Below the pieces are notes generated by a model. The model saw nothing but the letters and a program-made list of their open reading frames with translations, had not been told where the DNA came from and searched no databases. The translations under genes were made by a program, and so were the position numbers. Source: Thalassomonas haliotis (lineage in GTDB: Bacteria; Pseudomonadota; Gammaproteobacteria; Enterobacterales; Alteromonadaceae). From it: 64,000 bases of DNA. Each line of letters begins with the position of its first letter. Positions within the stretch are counted from its first letter, which is position 1. The DNA is taken from NCBI RefSeq assembly GCF_028657945.1, contig NZ_CP059693.1, positions 1,860,001 to 1,924,000 of the forward strand, read 5' to 3'. Below are positions 36,332 through 45,758 of the stretch, piece after piece.

Positions 36332-36988
36332 ATGCAGATTATTAACACTATTACTCCTGACTACCGCAGCTATCTGAGCAAAGAGGAAATTGCCGCCATA
36401 GAGCATGAAGCCGGCATCATGGAAACCCGTGAAGCGGCGGGTATCGAAGCGTTGAAGGTAGTGCAGAAACACAGGGGCTGGATCAGTGACGACAGCTTAT
36501 ATGCCATCGCCCAGCTGCTTAATATGTCAGCGGCTGAGCTGGATGGCGTGGCAACTTTTTATAACCTGATTTACCGCCAGCAGGTAGGGCGTTACGTTAT
36601 CCATATTTGCAACAGCATCAGTTGCCACCTCACCGGATATCAGCAGGTATTGCAGGCCATTAAAGCCCACCTGGGTATAGATTATGGACAAACCACAGCC
36701 GACGGCCTGTTTACCCTGCTGTCTAATGCCTGTCTTGGCGGTTGCGATAAAGCGCCGGTGATGATGATAGGGGAACAGCATTATCAATACCTGACCCCGG
36801 AAAAGGCGGTGGAAATCCTGGAAAAAATCGCCGCCGGGGCCGGCACGGAAAATTATTTGCCCTCCTTTTTCAGTGAAGATGAAGGTAAAAGGGATGGTGG
36901 CAGGGAAAACAAAACCCGCTCCCGGGACTATCTCGATGATGACGATGTTGCCGGTGAAATTAGTGAAATGGAGTTAAGTGATGATTAA
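36332..36988 (+). CDS. nuoE: NADH-quinone oxidoreductase subunit E
   Basis: A thioredoxin-like subunit that holds the [2Fe-2S] cluster N1a next to NuoF. The four cysteines are visible as CNSISC and CLGGC. At 218 residues it is about 50 longer than E. coli NuoE; the excess is a highly charged C-terminal tail (residues 178-218, with DYLDDDD and ending SEMELSDD) that I do not recognise. It overlaps nuoF by 8 bases. Confidence 0.95.
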   Translation: MQIINTITPDYRSYLSKEEIAAIEHEAGIMETREAAGIEALKVVQKHRGWISDDSLYAIAQLLNMSAAELDGVATFYNLIYRQQVGRYVIHICNSISCHLTGYQQVLQAIKAHLGIDYGQTTADGLFTLLSNACLGGCDKAPVMMIGEQHYQYLTPEKAVEILEKIAAGAGTENYLPSFFSEDEGKRDGGRENKTRSRDYLDDDDVAGEISEMELSDD

Positions 36989-38285
36989 AGCCCCTGATAA
37001 GCCGTTAACCTCGCTGGTGAACCTGGAGCAACCTTTATCTATTGAGGCTTATATAGAGGCGGGGGGCTATCAGGGGGCGGAAAAAGCCCTGCATCACCTG
37101 AGCCGGGCCGAGGTCTTGACCCTGGTGGAAGACTCCAGCCTTAAAGGCCGCGGCGGCGCCGGTTTTCCCACCGGCATGAAATGGAAATGTGTGCCTATGT
37201 ATGAGCCGGGTGATGCCAATGCTCCCGAGTGCAAATACCTGGTATGCAATGCCGATGAGATGGAGCCGGGCACCTTCAAAGACAGGGTGTTACTCGAAGG
37301 TGTGCCGCACCAGTTAATCGAAGCCATGATCATTGCCGCTTATACCATAGGGGCGGAAAAAGCCTATATTTTCCTGCGCGGTGAATATCACCTGGCGGCC
37401 CGCCGTCTGCAGCAGGCGATAGACGAGGCCTACCGCAACAACTGGCTCGGTGAGAAAATCCAGGGCACGGATGTTAACTTAGATCTCTACCTGCACAGCA
37501 GCGCCGGGCGTTATATCTGCGGCGAAGAAACCGCGTTAATCAATGCCCTCGAAGGCAGGCGCGCCAATCCCAGGGCCAAACCGCCGTTTCCGCAATTTAG
37601 CGGTTTGTTCGGTAAACCTACGGTAGTCAACAATGTCGAGACCCTGAGCAATTTGCCCCATATCCTCAAACATGGCGTCGACTGGTTTAAGGGGCTTGCC
37701 CCCGACAGTGATGCCGGGACGAAAATTTATGCCGCCTGCGGCCGGGTGAAAAACCCGGGTACCTGGGAGTTGCCTATGGGGGCGAGCATACGCGAAGTCT
37801 TATATGATCATGGCGGCGGTATGCTCGACGGCCTAAAACTTAAAGGCCTGCTGCCCGGCGGTGCTTCCACCGATTTTCTTTTGCCTGAGCACCTGGATAC
37901 GCCGATGGACTTTGACTCCATTGCCAGGGCGGGCAGCCGTTTAGGTACGGGCGGGCTGATCGTGCTTGATGATCATAACTGCCCAGTCTCTATGGTGCTT
38001 AACCTGCTGCAATTTTTTGCCCAGGAATCCTGCGGCTGGTGTACTCCGTGTCGTGACGGCACTCCCTGGGCGGTGGAGGTGTTAAGCCGTATCGAGCAGG
38101 GGCAGGGCAACAGCGAAGATCTCGATACCCTGGCAAAACTCTGCGATTTTATGTGGTTGGGGAAAACCCATTGCGCCCTGGCCCCGGGAGCGGTTGAACC
38201 GCTAAAAAGTGCTTTGAAATATTTTCATGACGACTTTGAGCAGCATATAGATCAGGGCTGCTGTCCTTATCAGGGAGGACACTGA
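36981..38285 (+). CDS. nuoF: NADH-quinone oxidoreductase subunit F
   Basis: The NADH-oxidising subunit, carrying FMN and cluster N3. Visible motifs are GRGGAGFPTGMKW (FMN/NADH site), CNADEMEPGTFKDR and the cluster ligands in ESCGWCTPCRDG plus a later Cys in KTHCAL. The start is ATG 36981, seven bases after GGAG; it overlaps nuoE. The 434 residues match the family. Confidence 0.97.
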   Translation: MIKAPDKPLTSLVNLEQPLSIEAYIEAGGYQGAEKALHHLSRAEVLTLVEDSSLKGRGGAGFPTGMKWKCVPMYEPGDANAPECKYLVCNADEMEPGTFKDRVLLEGVPHQLIEAMIIAAYTIGAEKAYIFLRGEYHLAARRLQQAIDEAYRNNWLGEKIQGTDVNLDLYLHSSAGRYICGEETALINALEGRRANPRAKPPFPQFSGLFGKPTVVNNVETLSNLPHILKHGVDWFKGLAPDSDAGTKIYAACGRVKNPGTWELPMGASIREVLYDHGGGMLDGLKLKGLLPGGASTDFLLPEHLDTPMDFDSIARAGSRLGTGGLIVLDDHNCPVSMVLNLLQFFAQESCGWCTPCRDGTPWAVEVLSRIEQGQGNSEDLDTLAKLCDFMWLGKTHCALAPGAVEPLKSALKYFHDDFEQHIDQGCCPYQGGH

Positions 38286-38287
38286 TT

Positions 38288-41200
38288 ATGGCGGGCTTAT
38301 CTAATAAATCAGACCCTAAAAAAACAGAAAAACCTGCTGAAGCAAACGGGCAGGAGGCAAGTGAAAACCGGCTGACCGTTTATATTGACGATCTCCCTTA
38401 TCAGGTTGATAAAAATGATAACCTGCTCGCCGGTGTTTTAGCCAACCAGCTGAATTTACCTTATTTTTGCTGGCATCCTTCCATGGGCTCTGTCGGAGCC
38501 TGCCGCCAGTGCGCCGTGACCCAATACCAGGATGAAAACGACAGCCGCGGCCGGATAGTGATGGCCTGTATGACTCCGGTCAGCGACGGCATGCGCATCG
38601 GCCTTAAAGAGCCACATGCCAGCGAATTTCGTGAACAGGTGATCGCCGCCATGATGACCAATCATCCCCACGACTGCCCGGTTTGCGCCGAAGGCGGCGA
38701 ATGCCATTTGCAGGACATGACGGTGATGACAGGTCACAGCGCCCGCCACTACAGCGGCAAAAAACGTACTTTCACCAACCAGTATCTCGGTGAGCTGGTG
38801 GGGCACGAAATGAACCGCTGCATTACCTGCTACCGCTGCGTCCGTTTTTACAAGGATTATGCCGGCGGCAAAGATTTTGATGTTTTTGGCACGAAAAACC
38901 AGGTGTATTTCGGCCGCCAGACGGACGGAGTATTAGCAAGTGAATTTAGCGGCAACCTGGTGGAAGTCTGTCCCACCGGGGTGTTTACCAATAAACTGTT
39001 TTCCGCCCATTTTGCCCGTAAATGGGACCTGCAAAGCGCCCCTTCCGTTTGCAGTCATTGCTCTGTTGGCTGCAATACCAGTATCGGCGAACGTTATGGC
39101 GCTGTGCGCCGGGTGGTAAACCGTTATAACGAACAGCTTAACGGCTATTTTTTATGTGACCGCGGCCGTTTCGGCATAGGGTTTGTCAACGGCGAGCAGC
39201 GCATCAGGCAGGTTTCGGGCATCAAACAGCAGTCGGCGGAAAAACTGACAAAACTGGATGTCGCCAAGGCCCTGGTGCATTTTAAGGGGCAAAAATTTAT
39301 CGGTATCGGCTCGGGCAGGGCTTCGCTCGAAGCCAATGTCTATTTGCAAAACCTGGTGGGCGGCGAGAACTTCTGCGCCGGACTGACCAGCAAACAAATG
39401 GCCCTGGCGGCGCAGCATAAGTTAGCCCTGCACCGTTATCCGGCACCCGGCATTCCCGAGATGGAACAAAGCGATCTGGTGCTGATTATCGGTGAAGACA
39501 TTACCCAGACTTCCCCGCGCATCGCGTTGGCGGTGCGCCAGGCATTGAGAAATGCCGGTCTGGCAAAAGCGGCGACCATAGGCATAGCTTCCTGGCACGA
39601 CAGTGCTGTGCGTACCGTGGGCGGCAAGCTGCTTTCGCCGTTATTCTCACTGCAGGGGATGCCGACTAAGCTGGATGATGTCTGCCAGCAAAACCTTTTA
39701 CTTTCTCCCCGGGAAATAGCGGATACCATTTTGATGCTCAACCAAGAGTTGCGCCGCTTGCTGGGGCTTGCAAGTGTTCAAGATAAAGCCCGGGGCGAAA
39801 ATGCTCTTCCGGTTGACCGGCAAGCTTTTATCAGTGAGCTGATCCCGGCGCTGTTAAATGCCAAAAAGCCTTTCATTATTTCCGGCTGGGGCCATGAATC
39901 CGCAGCTATATTTGCTGCAATTAACGACCTGATGGATATTTTGCACAGCGATGCCTGCAAGGGATATCAAATCGGGGACGGACAGGGAGAAAAGCAAGGT
40001 GAGGTTAGCGCCGATAAACAGGCGGAGGCCAAACTGGCCCTGCTGTCGCATCAAAGCAACAGTAGCGGCTTATTGCATTTAGCCGATGAAGATACCCTGT
40101 CCCTGGAACAGGTATTAGCCCGGTTTGCCCAACAAGCACGGGCCGGGGATAAAGTCGACGGTTTGATTATTTTAGAAAATGAACTGGCTTGTTTATCCGA
40201 GCAGCAGCAGGCCTTACTTAAAGAACAGGCACAGACCCTGATTGTTGTCGATCACAGTAAAACCCCCTTTACTGAAGCTGCAGATATCCTGATGCCGGCA
40301 GCACCGGTCAGTGAAGGGGACGGGCATTTTGTTAACTATCAGGGACGGGGACAAAGGTATTACCAGGTACATGCCCCGGTATTGCCTGTACTGGATAGTT
40401 GGCGCTGGCTGAACCTGGTTGAGAGCAGTATTTTCAATAGCGGTGCTTATAACGGGCAGAGCAAACATAAGTTTAAGGATATTCATTCGTTAACCGAGCT
40501 TCATTTATACCTGAGGGAACAAGGCGTTAAATGGCCGTTTGACGGCACTGAGCAACACAGGGAAAAGAAAATTGCCCGGCAAAGCCACAGGGCCAGCGGC
40601 AGAACGGCGCAGATGGCCAATATCAGCGTGCATGAAACCAAAACTACCCAAAACCCGGCAAGTCCATTTGGTTTTTCCATGGAAGGCCTGGCATCCGATG
40701 TGGTTACCGAGCGGCCTTTTAGCTGGGCTCCCGGCTGGAACTCTAATCAATCGGTGAATATGTTGCCGGGACGGGAGACAGATATTTCGCCAGCACTTGA
40801 TTTTACAGCCACTGACGCCCTGCTTGAAAAATGGCCGGTTGAACCGGGTAGCGGGAGTGAAACAGCCTTGAGCGGGAAAACAGCCTTGAGCGGGAAAACA
40901 GCCTTGAGCCGGGAAACAGCCTTGAGCCGGGAAACAGCCTTGAGCGGGAAAACAGCCTTGAGCGGGGAAACAGCCCAGGACCGGCAAGCACAGGACAGCT
41001 TGACCTTTGTCGATCATCGGCAATGGTTTCAAAACGAGTGGCAGTCAAGTTTCAATCCTGAATTTGGTATGCTTTCTCCCGGTAATCAGCTAACCGTGGC
41101 AAGTGATTATGCCCGGGAGCAAAACTGGCAACCGGGAGATTATGTTGCTTTTAGTTTCAGCCTGCCCGGCGAAAAGGATACCCGTCAGGGGATTGCCCGG

Positions 41201-41449
41201 CTGTTATGTCATGATAAGCTGCCACCGCACCTGGTGGCCGGTAATCTCCTGGCGCCTGGATGTACCGCCGGGGCCGGAGAAATAAGGCTTTCACCGGCAC
41301 AAGCGCATGATATTACCTTATACCGGCAAGCAGAGCAGGCCCGGTTGGCGCAGGCCAAATCCGATAAAAATGCCCTGCTGGAGCGGTTAAAAATGGCGGA
41401 TCAAACGATCCCTATCCGCATGGTTGCCGGAGGGTTAGAAGATGTCTGA
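38288..41449 (+). CDS. nuoG: NADH-quinone oxidoreductase subunit G
   Basis: The largest peripheral subunit, with N-terminal ferredoxin-like clusters and a molybdopterin-type fold that carries no cofactor. Cysteines fit N1b (YFCWHPSMGSVGACRQC), N5 (HDCPVCAEGGEC), N4 (CITCYRC with a distant VCPTG) and N7 (VCSHCSVGC). At 1053 residues it is about 145 longer than E. coli NuoG. Part of the excess is a repeat array at residues 859-894 (TALSGK/TALSRE units). It lies between nuoF (2-base gap) and nuoH. The basic N-terminal lead (about 28 residues before LTVYIDDL) is also unusual. Confidence 0.95.
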   Translation: MAGLSNKSDPKKTEKPAEANGQEASENRLTVYIDDLPYQVDKNDNLLAGVLANQLNLPYFCWHPSMGSVGACRQCAVTQYQDENDSRGRIVMACMTPVSDGMRIGLKEPHASEFREQVIAAMMTNHPHDCPVCAEGGECHLQDMTVMTGHSARHYSGKKRTFTNQYLGELVGHEMNRCITCYRCVRFYKDYAGGKDFDVFGTKNQVYFGRQTDGVLASEFSGNLVEVCPTGVFTNKLFSAHFARKWDLQSAPSVCSHCSVGCNTSIGERYGAVRRVVNRYNEQLNGYFLCDRGRFGIGFVNGEQRIRQVSGIKQQSAEKLTKLDVAKALVHFKGQKFIGIGSGRASLEANVYLQNLVGGENFCAGLTSKQMALAAQHKLALHRYPAPGIPEMEQSDLVLIIGEDITQTSPRIALAVRQALRNAGLAKAATIGIASWHDSAVRTVGGKLLSPLFSLQGMPTKLDDVCQQNLLLSPREIADTILMLNQELRRLLGLASVQDKARGENALPVDRQAFISELIPALLNAKKPFIISGWGHESAAIFAAINDLMDILHSDACKGYQIGDGQGEKQGEVSADKQAEAKLALLSHQSNSSGLLHLADEDTLSLEQVLARFAQQARAGDKVDGLIILENELACLSEQQQALLKEQAQTLIVVDHSKTPFTEAADILMPAAPVSEGDGHFVNYQGRGQRYYQVHAPVLPVLDSWRWLNLVESSIFNSGAYNGQSKHKFKDIHSLTELHLYLREQGVKWPFDGTEQHREKKIARQSHRASGRTAQMANISVHETKTTQNPASPFGFSMEGLASDVVTERPFSWAPGWNSNQSVNMLPGRETDISPALDFTATDALLEKWPVEPGSGSETALSGKTALSGKTALSRETALSRETALSGKTALSGETAQDRQAQDSLTFVDHRQWFQNEWQSSFNPEFGMLSPGNQLTVASDYAREQNWQPGDYVAFSFSLPGEKDTRQGIARLLCHDKLPPHLVAGNLLAPGCTAGAGEIRLSPAQAHDITLYRQAEQARLAQAKSDKNALLERLKMADQTIPIRMVAGGLEDV
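40862..40969 (+). repeat. six 18-base tandem repeats inside nuoG
   Basis: Six head-to-tail units of ACAGCCTTGAGCGGGAAA with few changes encode TALSGK or TALSRE in frame, followed by a partial seventh unit. The length is a multiple of three, so changes in copy number keep nuoG in frame. The two middle units carry the same variant (GCCGGGAA), which indicates local duplication. Confidence 0.95.
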
Positions 41450-41478
41450 TCGCCAGTTGCTACGCGTAAGCGGAGGGT

Positions 41479-42456
41479 ATGTCAATGCTTGAATCTGTGT
41501 TTAAGCTGTTGGAAATTTTTATCATCATCGCCTTGCTTATTCCCATCGCCGCCATGCTGGTATGGGTTGAGCGGCGCATGATCGGCATTTGGCAGGACAG
41601 GTTAGGCCCGAACCGGGTGGGTCCCGGCGGGGTATTACAGTCGCTGGCGGATCTGTTAAAAATTCTCGGCAAGGAAGACTGGGTGCCGGCATTTAGCGAC
41701 CGCGCCGTTTTTATTCTTGCCCCGGTTATCGGTGCGGTTTGCGTGCTGATGAGTTTTGCCGTTATTCCCTTTTCCCCGGATATCGGCGTTTCCAATTTAA
41801 ATATCGGCTTGTTGTTTTTTCTGGCGATGGCCTCACTGGCCGTCTACAGCGTCGTACTGGCGGGCTGGGCGTCCAAGTCAAAGTATGCCCGTTTGGGGGG
41901 CATGCGCGCCGCTGCGCAAACCGTCAGTTATGAAGTTTTTATGGGGCTGTCTGTGATGGGAGTGGTTTTGCTCACCGGCAGTTTTAATCTCAGGGAAATT
42001 GTCCTGGCCCAGTCGGAAGGCTGGCTGATCCAGAGCCAGTTTGTCGGCTTTTTCATTTTCTTAATTGCCGGTATCGCCGAAAGCCACCGCCTGCCTTTTG
42101 ATTTGCCGGAAGCGGAAACAGAACTTACCGCGGGTTTTCATACCGAATATTCCGGGTTGAAATTTGCCTTGTTTTTCCTCGGGGAATATCTGGGGGTCAC
42201 CCTGATTTCCGCCATGTCTGTGGTGCTGTTTTTTGGCGGTTGGCTGATGCCCGAGCCTTTTGCCTCCTGGCTGCCGCCCTTGGTGTGGTTTATTTTGAAA
42301 ATTCTATTTTTTGTCATGTTTTTCATTTTATTGCGCACCTCCCTGCCCAGGCCAAGATTTGATCAGCTGCTGGCCTTTGGCTGGCTGGTGATGCTGCCGC
42401 TGGCACTGGCAAACCTGTTGCTTACCGGGGCGTTAAAACTGGGAGGCCTGCTCTAA
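41479..42456 (+). CDS. nuoH: NADH-quinone oxidoreductase subunit H
   Basis: The membrane subunit that joins the peripheral arm to the proton-pumping arm and forms part of the quinone chamber. Visible motifs are VERRMIGIWQDRLGPNRVGPGG, EDWVPAFSDRAVF, the acidic quinone-site loop ESHRLPFDLPEAETELTAGF and the late RTSLPRPRFDQL. About eight hydrophobic helices are seen in 325 residues. ATG 41485 is better spaced from GGAGG than ATG 41479, so the protein may start two residues later. Confidence 0.97.
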   Translation: MSMLESVFKLLEIFIIIALLIPIAAMLVWVERRMIGIWQDRLGPNRVGPGGVLQSLADLLKILGKEDWVPAFSDRAVFILAPVIGAVCVLMSFAVIPFSPDIGVSNLNIGLLFFLAMASLAVYSVVLAGWASKSKYARLGGMRAAAQTVSYEVFMGLSVMGVVLLTGSFNLREIVLAQSEGWLIQSQFVGFFIFLIAGIAESHRLPFDLPEAETELTAGFHTEYSGLKFALFFLGEYLGVTLISAMSVVLFFGGWLMPEPFASWLPPLVWFILKILFFVMFFILLRTSLPRPRFDQLLAFGWLVMLPLALANLLLTGALKLGGLL

Positions 42457-42519
42457 CGAAGAGTCTGAAGAAAAGTATGGATAAGCACCTGAAAAAAATA
42501 ATAAACCGGGAGGGTTACC

Positions 42520-43035
42520 ATGTTTAGTCAAGTTCGCACCATGTGGATGGTGCTTAAGCATACCTTTACCAAAGCCGACACCGTTGAATATCCGGAGCAA
42601 AAGCCTTATCTGGCCCCCCGCTATCGCGGCCGTATCGTTTTGACCCGTGACCCTTCCGGGGAAGAGCGCTGTGTTGCCTGTAACTTATGTGCGGTTGCCT
42701 GTCCGGTGGATTGTATCGCCCTGCAGCAAACGATAGATGAAGACGGCCGCAAACGGCCGGAATTTTTCCGCATCAACTTCTCCCGCTGTATTTTATGCGG
42801 CTTTTGTGAAGAAGCTTGTCCCACCTATGCGATACAGCTAACGCCGGATGTCGAGCTGTGTGAATACGAGCGGCAAAACCTGGTATATGAAAAAGAGCAT
42901 TTGCTGATCGAAGGGCCGGGCAAATATCCGGATTACAGTTTTTATCAGCAATCGGGTATCGCCATTGCCGATAAAGGCAAAGGGCAGGGGGTGCAGGAAG
43001 CGCCGCCGGTGGACATAAGGGAGCTAATGCCATGA
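42520..43035 (+). CDS. nuoI: NADH-quinone oxidoreductase subunit I
   Basis: An 8Fe ferredoxin-like subunit that holds clusters N6a and N6b and relays electrons to NuoB. Two classical Cys-x2-Cys-x2-Cys-x3-Cys-Pro motifs are present: [12 protein letters not shown] and [12 protein letters not shown]. The ribosome binding site GGAGGG precedes the ATG. A 34-base gap leads to nuoJ. Confidence 0.97.
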   Translation: MFSQVRTMWMVLKHTFTKADTVEYPEQKPYLAPRYRGRIVLTRDPSGEERCVACNLCAVACPVDCIALQQTIDEDGRKRPEFFRINFSRCILCGFCEEACPTYAIQLTPDVELCEYERQNLVYEKEHLLIEGPGKYPDYSFYQQSGIAIADKGKGQGVQEAPPVDIRELMP

Positions 43036-43069
43036 GAAGCACCATGAAATCTTTAAAGGGAGGTCGGCG

Positions 43070-43594
43070 ATGACCATAGAGCTGATGTTTTATTTGGCGG
43101 GCACAGTGGCGGTTCTGGCCAGCTTAAAGGTGGTGACCGGGAAAAATACCATACATGCCCTTTTGTACCTGGTGGTGTCTCTGCTGGCGGTGGCGGTGTG
43201 CTTTTATCTGATGGGGGCGCCATTTGCCGCCGGACTTGAAGTTATCGTTTATGCCGGTGCTATCCTGGTCTTGTTTGTCTTTGCCGTGATGTTGTTTAAC
43301 TTAAATCATGATGAAGTCTTGTTTACCCGGCAAAGCCAGGGGCTAGGTTTCTGGGCCGGGCCTGTGGCTTTGGCCATGTGCCTTTTGGCCATGCTGGTCA
43401 GCATCATACAAAACGCAGATATCCAGGATAAGCTCACCGTTAACCTGGTGGATGCCAAACAAGTGGGCATCTTGCTTTATGGTCCCTATTTATTGGCGGT
43501 AGAGATTGCTTCCTTTTTGTTATTGGCCGGGCTGATTGCCGGATATCACTATGCAAGGCCTGAGGGGCCGGGCAGCCATGGAGGCCGATCATGA
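43070..43594 (+). CDS. nuoJ: NADH-quinone oxidoreductase subunit J
   Basis: A 174-residue membrane subunit with five hydrophobic helices. The conserved [23 protein letters not shown] region (TM3 with its pi-bulge, about residues 53-77) is clear. It starts after GGAGG, and its stop codon overlaps the nuoK start by four bases. nuoJ to nuoN thus form a tightly coupled membrane-arm set. Confidence 0.96.
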   Translation: MTIELMFYLAGTVAVLASLKVVTGKNTIHALLYLVVSLLAVAVCFYLMGAPFAAGLEVIVYAGAILVLFVFAVMLFNLNHDEVLFTRQSQGLGFWAGPVALAMCLLAMLVSIIQNADIQDKLTVNLVDAKQVGILLYGPYLLAVEIASFLLLAGLIAGYHYARPEGPGSHGGRS

Positions 43595-43899
43595 CAGCTA
43601 TTCCGTTAAATCACGTACTCATGCTTGCCTGTATTTTATTTGCCATAGGTTTTATCGGTGTCATTAGCCGTAAAAATACCCTGTTTATCCTGATGAGCCT
43701 GGAGATCATGCTCAATGCCGTCGGCGTAGCCTTTATCGGCGCCGGTAGTGTCTGGCAGCAGGCGGACGGGCAGATCATGTTTATTTTGATCTTATCCCTG
43801 GCGGCGGCGGAGGTGGCCATAGGCCTGGCGCTGCTGCTCCGGATGCAGCGCAGGTATCAGTCGCTCGATATCGATAAACTCAGTGAACTGCGGGGGTGA
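43591..43899 (+). CDS. nuoK: NADH-quinone oxidoreductase subunit K
   Basis: A 102-residue membrane subunit (MrpC-like) with three helices. The two buried glutamates needed for proton transfer in studied enzymes are seen in [15 protein letters not shown] and [13 protein letters not shown]. It overlaps nuoJ and nuoL by four bases each. Confidence 0.97.
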   Translation: MTAIPLNHVLMLACILFAIGFIGVISRKNTLFILMSLEIMLNAVGVAFIGAGSVWQQADGQIMFILILSLAAAEVAIGLALLLRMQRRYQSLDIDKLSELRG

Positions 43900-45758
43900 A
43901 GATGTCACTTTTAGCCTGGATACCTTTTTACCCCCTGGTAAGTTTCCTGTTTTTGATCATCTTGGGCAAACGTTTGTCCTGGAGGCTGGCCTCGGCGCTC
44001 AGTATCGGCGCTATTGCCTTAAGCGCCATTTCCAGCGCCCTGATGATTAACCAGCTGTCAGCAGCTGATAGCGGCATTATCAGCGTGAAATTATGGAGCT
44101 GGTTCAGCCTGGGCAGTGCTGAGGTGAATTTCAGCTTTTATCTCGACAGCCTTTCGGCGGTGATGATTTCTGTGGTCAGCGGCGTCGGTTTGCTTATCCA
44201 TGCCTATGCCGCCGCTTATATGAAAAATGACGAGAATTTCAGCCGTTTTATGGCCTATATGAATTTATTTATCGTCGCCATGCTGATTTTAGTGCTGGCG
44301 GATAACCTGGTGCTCTTGTATCTGGGCTGGGAAGGGGTCGGTTTGTGCAGCTTCTTATTGATAGGTTTCTGGTACCAGGAAAAGGAGAATGTGCTGGCGG
44401 CGCGCAAGGCCTTTATTGTCACCCGGGTGGGGGATACCGCCATGGCCATCGGCTTGTTTTTATTATTTAAGTCCCTGGGAGAACTGAATATTGCCGCCGT
44501 CAATGAATCGGCCGGCGCTTTATGGCAAATCGGCGATGAGTTGCCTTACTGGATTGCGCTGTTATTGCTTGGCGGTGCTGTCGGTAAATCGGCGCAATTG
44601 CCGCTGCAAACCTGGCTGCCGGATGCCATGGCGGGGCCGACACCTGTCAGCGCCCTGATCCATGCCGCCACTATGGTGACCGCCGGGGTGTATTTGATTG
44701 CCCGTATGCAGGGGGTGTTCCTGCTCTCACCCGAGGTAATGTCTTATGTTGCCCGGGTCGGCGCCTTGACCCTGCTGCTGGCGGGTTTTGCCGCGCTGGC
44801 GCAAACGGATATCAAGCGGGTACTGGCCTATTCTACCATGAGCCAGATAGGTTATATGATGCTGGCCCTGGGGGCCGGCGCCTGGTCGGCCGGGGTTTTT
44901 CATTTAATGACCCATGCCTTTTTTAAGGCGCTGCTGTTTTTGACCGCAGGTTCGGTTATTCTGGCGCTGCACCATCAGCAGAACCTGCTTAAGATGGGCG
45001 GTTTATTGAAAAAGCTGCCGGTGGAAAGCGGCCTGTTTATTGTCGGTTTGCTCTGTTTAATGGCCTTGCCCGGTACTTCCGGCTTTTTCTCCAAAGAGGC
45101 GATCATTGCCGCTTTATGGTCTTCGCCTACCGCGGGACCCATTTTATGGTGGGGAGCTATTCTCGGCGCGTTACTCACCAGCATCTACAGTTGCCGGTTG
45201 TTTTTCTTAGGTTTTCTCGGGGCCAGCCGCGAGCATAATAAGGTACATGACTTACATCATGACCAGCCGTCAGTGCTGCTGCGCTGGCCGTTGTTTTTAC
45301 TGGCTTTGCTTTCTTTATTCGGCGGATTGATTTCCCTGGATTTTAGCGGGGTATTTTCTTCGGCTTTATCTCTAGACATGGCCGCCGATGAGCCGGCCTG
45401 GCTGCACCCGCTCGCCATTGCCACGCCTTTTATCGGTATCGCCTTTTCCTGGTGCTTCTTTAAAAACTACCGGGACAATAAGGGAGCAGCGCTTGAGGTG
45501 AAAGATACGGCGTTTAACCGCTTTTGCGGCGATGGCCTGGGGTTTGACTGGCTTTACCGTTATTTACTGGTGCGGCCCTATTGTTTGCTTGCCAACATCA
45601 ACCGCCGGGACATTGTCGATCAGCTGATCATGCTGAACGGCTGGTATGTCAGGTTATGGCATGATGCCTTGTCCGCCAGCCAGAACGGCAGCCTGCGCTG
45701 GTATGCCGCTGGCATAGGTTTGGCGATTGTCTTTTTAGCGGGAGTGATCACCTTATGA
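43896..45758 (+). CDS. nuoL: NADH-quinone oxidoreductase subunit L
   Basis: The distal antiporter-like proton pump, 620 residues, with the long C-terminal lateral helix region. The TM5 glutamate lies in [14 protein letters not shown] and the TM7 lysine in [37 protein letters not shown] and the histidine-containing [12 protein letters not shown] follow. The start overlaps the nuoK stop by four bases and the stop overlaps nuoM by four. Confidence 0.97.
   Translation: MKMSLLAWIPFYPLVSFLFLIILGKRLSWRLASALSIGAIALSAISSALMINQLSAADSGIISVKLWSWFSLGSAEVNFSFYLDSLSAVMISVVSGVGLLIHAYAAAYMKNDENFSRFMAYMNLFIVAMLILVLADNLVLLYLGWEGVGLCSFLLIGFWYQEKENVLAARKAFIVTRVGDTAMAIGLFLLFKSLGELNIAAVNESAGALWQIGDELPYWIALLLLGGAVGKSAQLPLQTWLPDAMAGPTPVSALIHAATMVTAGVYLIARMQGVFLLSPEVMSYVARVGALTLLLAGFAALAQTDIKRVLAYSTMSQIGYMMLALGAGAWSAGVFHLMTHAFFKALLFLTAGSVILALHHQQNLLKMGGLLKKLPVESGLFIVGLLCLMALPGTSGFFSKEAIIAALWSSPTAGPILWWGAILGALLTSIYSCRLFFLGFLGASREHNKVHDLHHDQPSVLLRWPLFLLALLSLFGGLISLDFSGVFSSALSLDMAADEPAWLHPLAIATPFIGIAFSWCFFKNYRDNKGAALEVKDTAFNRFCGDGLGFDWLYRYLLVRPYCLLANINRRDIVDQLIMLNGWYVRLWHDALSASQNGSLRWYAAGIGLAIVFLAGVITL

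Noticed and set aside
40505-41032. Minus-strand frame with repeated PAQGCF units
   Set aside because: It is the antisense shadow of the 18-base repeat array in nuoG; the plus-strand frame carries all NuoG motifs.
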